In this document: piece by piece, positions 61,104 through 64,000 of the stretch
Numbering within the stretch: position 1 is the first letter of the stretch
How the letters are laid out: the number at the start of each line of letters is the position of its first letter
NCBI RefSeq assembly: GCF_963678635.1
Contig: NC_087068.1
Span: 47,447,785 to 47,511,784, forward strand
Direction of reading: 5' to 3'
Origin: Symsagittifera roscoffensis
Taxonomy: Eukaryota > Xenacoelomorpha > Acoela > Convolutidae
DNA: 64,000 bases
Notes under the pieces: generated by a model
Seen by the model: the letters and a program-made list of their open reading frames with translations, nothing else
What the model was told of the DNA's origin: nothing
Databases searched by the model: none
Program-made: the position numbers and the translations under genes

Positions 61104-61700
61104 ATGGCAGCTGCTATGTGTCAAGCTCTTCCCAGCTTTTATTCAGATTATAATAGTAAATCATTGTTTATTTCTGTTTCCAACGATTTTTACGAAAAAT
61201 ACATAGTAACCCAAGATTATTGCGTCTCTACTCACAATTTTTTCTGTTCCTTGGGAAATTGCAAATTTCATATAACTTTAATTGGAACTTCCCTTAGCCA
61301 AATTCTTCAGATATTAGACAAATATCAATACATATATCAAAAAATTGATTGTCTTTACACTTTGTACAAGCACAGATTCTTTTCGAGTATTGTCACATCA
61401 AGTGGGGAAGTCTTCAATCAGCTTAGTTGTGGAGTGCAGCATAATTTACGATGGAAAGGAGCAGAAAAAACACCAAGTGTATCAAGGAAACGACTTGTTC
61501 GCAAAAAGTTCAAAAAACATTATCTAAGTTCTAATCAAAAACTTGCATCTACGCAAACTCTTGGCTCAGCATTTTTAGACAGAATTCGAAAACTACAAAA
61601 CTCAAAATATGAATCTGATTTGTTCAAAATAATTGATTGTTTTATTGATGGTTATGGTTCTGTAAATAGTGAGCGTGTCAGTTTTTCTATTATTTTTTGA
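61104..61700 (+). CDS. small host gene of unknown function, single exon
   Basis: 198 residues, ATG at 61104 (MAAAMCQALPSFY), TGA at 61698-61700. Aromatic- and Tyr-rich middle part (KYQYIYQKIDCLYTLYKHRF), then a basic patch SRKRLVRKKFKKHYL that could act in nuclear entry or nucleic-acid binding. No recognised domain. The C-terminus is uncertain: GTAAAT near 61663 could be a splice donor and TTTTACAG near 61828-61835 an acceptor, which would replace the last few residues. Confidence 0.6.
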   Translation: MAAAMCQALPSFYSDYNSKSLFISVSNDFYEKYIVTQDYCVSTHNFFCSLGNCKFHITLIGTSLSQILQILDKYQYIYQKIDCLYTLYKHRFFSSIVTSSGEVFNQLSCGVQHNLRWKGAEKTPSVSRKRLVRKKFKKHYLSSNQKLASTQTLGSAFLDRIRKLQNSKYESDLFKIIDCFIDGYGSVNSERVSFSIIF

Positions 61701-61990
61701 TAATTTCTTCATAAAAATCTAGTCAAGGTTAATTAAATTTCAATTCAAATGCTTTTCAACGTTAAACTCATGTTACTTTTTTTACAATATGCAAAAAATT
61801 TGATTACTCTATTACAAATATGCGTATTTTACAGAGAGTTTGTTGCAGAACGCAAATTTTTTCATATTTTTAAATGTATACATTTGCAAAACCTAACTTC
61901 TTTTTTCTTATTGTTTAGAAATTATCGGTATTGATGGGTTCGAGTACTTTTCCGTATCTCAATACACTGTTTTTCTGATGTTTTTGATTT
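61701..61990. other. AT-rich spacer with possible 3' exon of the preceding gene
   Basis: A TTTTACAG site near 61828-61835 could be an acceptor for an exon ending at about 61880, but the coding signal is weak. Nothing else seen. Confidence 0.3.
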
Positions 61991-63600
61991 AGATACGTGC
62001 AAAAATAGATTTTTTTCCGATCAAACTTAAAAGAAAGAAACTCTTAAACTTTAATTTTCAACAATGCAAGAAAATCTTGTTACACTTTTCTTTAAAATGC
62101 GAAAATATTTAATGAAGTTTTTCTTAATTTGCGAGATTTTCTTTAATTTTTTTTTAACAAGTATGCAAAAATATTATGAAAAATTTTCGCAGGTTGCAAA
62201 ATTTGTAATGTTTTTTTTTTAAATATGCAAAATTTTTCAAGAAAATTTCTCGCACGATGCAACTTTTTACATGATTTTTTCAAAAAAAAAATGCAAAAAC
62301 CAAACTTCTTTTTTATTATGCAAATGCGAAAATTGCAAAATTTTAATCTAAAAACTTGTTAAATTAATGCTAAAATATTTTCATAATTGCTGACTTTGAG
62401 TGCTATTCCTTATCTTAATACATTGTTTTTACGATTTTTTTGATCAATCTACATGCAAAACATAGATTTTTTATGATTAAAATTAAAACAAAGATTTTCA
62501 TTTACTTTAATTATTAACAGTGCAAGAATTTCCTCTTTCGGTTTTCTCTAAAAAGCGAAAAAATTTAATGAAATTTTTTTTAATTTGCGAGATTTTCTTT
62601 GATTTTTTTTTAACAAGTATGCAAAAAAATTATGAAAATTTTTGCATGTTGCAAAATTTGTAATGTTTTTTTTGTAAAAATATGTTAAATTTTTCGAGAA
62701 AATTTTTTGCACGATGCTATTTTTTCAAGATTTTTCAAAAAAATATGCAAAAATCAAACTTCTTTTTGGTTATGCAAATGCGAAAATTGCAAATTTTTAA
62801 TGTAAAAAACCTGTTAAATTAATGCTAAAATATTTTCATAATTGCTGATTTTAATGCTATTCCCTATCTTAATACATTAATTTTCCGATATTTTTGATCA
62901 ATATACATGCAAAACATAGATTTTTTTATGATCAAAACTAAAACAAAGATTTTCTTTTTCTTTAATTATTAACAGTGCAATAAAATCCTCTTTCAGTTTT
63001 CTTTAAAATGCGAAAATATTTAAAGAAGTTTTTCTTAATTTGCGAGATTTTCTTTGATATTTTTAAGCAAGTATGCAAAAAAATTATGAAAATTTTTGCA
63101 TGTTGCAAAATTTATAATGTTTTTTTAAAAAATATGCCAAATTTTTCAAGAAAATTTTTCGCACGATGCAACTTTTTTCATGATTTTTCAAAAAAAATAT
63201 GCAAAAACCAAACTTCTTTTTTCTTATGCAAATGCGAAAATTGCAAAATTTTAATGTAAAAAACTTGTTATTTTAATGCTAAAATATTTTCATAATTGCT
63301 GACTTTGAGTGCTATTCCCTATCTTAATACATCGTTTTTCAATATTTTTGATCAATATACATGCAAAAAAGAGATTTTTTTAATGATCAAAATTAAAACA
63401 AAGATTTTCATTTACTTTAATTATTAATAGTGCAAGAGAATCCACCATCAGTTTTCTTTAAAATGCGAAAATATTTAAGGAAATTTTTCTTAATTTGCGA
63501 GATTTTCTTTAATTTTTTTAACAAGTGTGCAAAAAAAATTATGAAAATTTTTGCATGGTGCAAAAATTAATGTAAAGTTTTTAACATGTTTGCAAAAATT
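61940..63600. repeat. tandem satellite, ~450-bp unit, about four copies
   Basis: The block CTATTC(C/T)(C/T)TATCTTAATACAT recurs near 62400, 62850 and 63310, with a diverged one near 61945. Each is followed in order by GATCAAT(A/C)TACATGCAAAA, an ATTAACAGTGCAA motif, TTAATTTGCGAGATTTTCTTT, and a CGCACGATGC block. The period is about 450-455 bp. AT-rich, no coding potential. Confidence 0.8.
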
Positions 63601-63803
63601 GGTTTAGTTTTTTTGGCCATCTTTCTAACAAAATTCTATAAAAGTATTTACCAGATGCATAATTAGTTTCATTTTTAACAAAGTTTTACCTTTGAAATTT
63701 CTTAATAAACTTTTCTATGATCTCTTTGTTCCTATCTCTTGAAAATAAATTTACTAGATACAAAGAAATTAAATTACAAAGCACAAGACAGTAACCAATT
63801 TAT
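63601..63803 (-). other. spacer and likely 3' UTR of the downstream minus-strand gene
   Basis: AT-rich, no ORF. On the minus strand AATAAA overlaps the stop codon region at 63799-63806, and an AT-rich stretch follows. Confidence 0.45.
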
Positions 63804-64000
63804 TTACAAATCAAAGAGCTGTCGAGCAGCTGAAGAATTTTGCAAGTTCTCAATGGAGCACAAAGCTGGTCTTGCCTCCATCACTGGTGGTTGTCTTGGT
63901 GGTTCGGTGACTGGAGTTCTTGGCTCAGAGAACCCCTCATCCTCTTCGATGGTAATTGGGTTGTCTACAGATCCCTCTTCCCAAGGAAAGAGGAAATTGT
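63804..64000 (-). CDS. C-terminal exon of a host gene, cut by the window edge
   Basis: An open minus-strand frame from 64000 to TAA at 63804-63806, about 65 codons. Codons look like a real host exon (balanced GC unlike the surroundings). It encodes an acidic, Pro-rich tail: WEEGSVDNPITIEEDEGF, then EPRTPVTEPPRQPPVMEARP, and ends SSAARQLFDL. The ...TP/PP pattern suggests a disordered tail with phosphorylation sites. The protein cannot be identified from this part. Confidence 0.7.
   Translation of the reverse strand, partial: NFLFPWEEGSVDNPITIEEDEGFSEPRTPVTEPPRQPPVMEARPALCSIENLQNSSAARQLFDL

Noticed and set aside
1-64000. CRISPR array, tRNA or rRNA genes
   Set aside because: The repeats seen are LTRs, leader motifs, minisatellites and a satellite; none has spacer-repeat structure, and I found no tRNA cloverleaf or rRNA sequence.

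Overview
The window reads as nematode chromosomal DNA, most likely from a Caenorhabditis-type genome, packed with transposons. The evidence is AT-rich intergenic DNA, short introns with GTAAG donors and TTTTCAG acceptors, a bare TTTTCAG acceptor 5 nt upstream of a start codon (a trans-splice-like site), and nematode-style LTR and LINE elements. No bacterial features are visible.

Layout. (1) 1-1603: AT-rich host DNA with a small two-finger zinc-finger gene on the minus strand. (2) 1604-1986 and 21806 to about 25200: one minus-strand LINE (PHD-finger ORF1; endonuclease-RT ORF2; (ATT)n tail) split by a plus-strand LTR element. (3) 1987-21805: giant Ty3/gypsy-type element E1 (19.8 kb, 920-bp LTRs) with an intact 3200-codon Gag-Pol and a second large ORF. 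(4) 25380-26172 and 52012 to about 54990: tandem ~1.37-kb repeats carrying the C-terminal part of a reverse-transcriptase-type protein on the minus strand. (5) Between these copies, 26183-50479: second giant element E2 (24.3 kb, ~880-bp LTRs), related to E1, with a broken gag-pol and a longer second gene; its 3' LTR is followed by 1.5 kb of a further E2 leader (50480-52013), so it is the remains of a tandem LTR array. (6) 54990-64000: very AT-rich host DNA with minisatellites, a ~450-bp satellite array, a divergent pair of small single-exon genes and the 3' end of a host gene.

The most unusual content is in E1 and E2. Each has a ~3-kb structured leader full of copies of a GGAGGGGT/ACCCTCC core, a PBS 12 nt from the LTR, and a Gag-Pol fused in one frame (gag, two zinc knuckles, protease, RT, RNase H, integrase) that ends in a domain resembling the TARG1-type macrodomain (ADP-ribose binding). 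Both have a second gene after a conserved TTTTCTAG-type 3' splice site. In E2 this second gene encodes a coiled coil, an SGNH/GDSL hydrolase with its catalytic blocks visible, a second degenerate SGNH-like region, and a ~1180-residue conserved C-terminal protein of unknown function. E1 keeps the start and the C-terminal protein but lacks the hydrolase section. The motif TGTCCGGGGAG that forms the polypurine tract before the 3' LTR also recurs inside pol with regular spacing. Two RNA hairpins, in the LTR and in the leader, show compensatory changes between copies. Homology statements rest on reading motifs by eye; no database search was possible.
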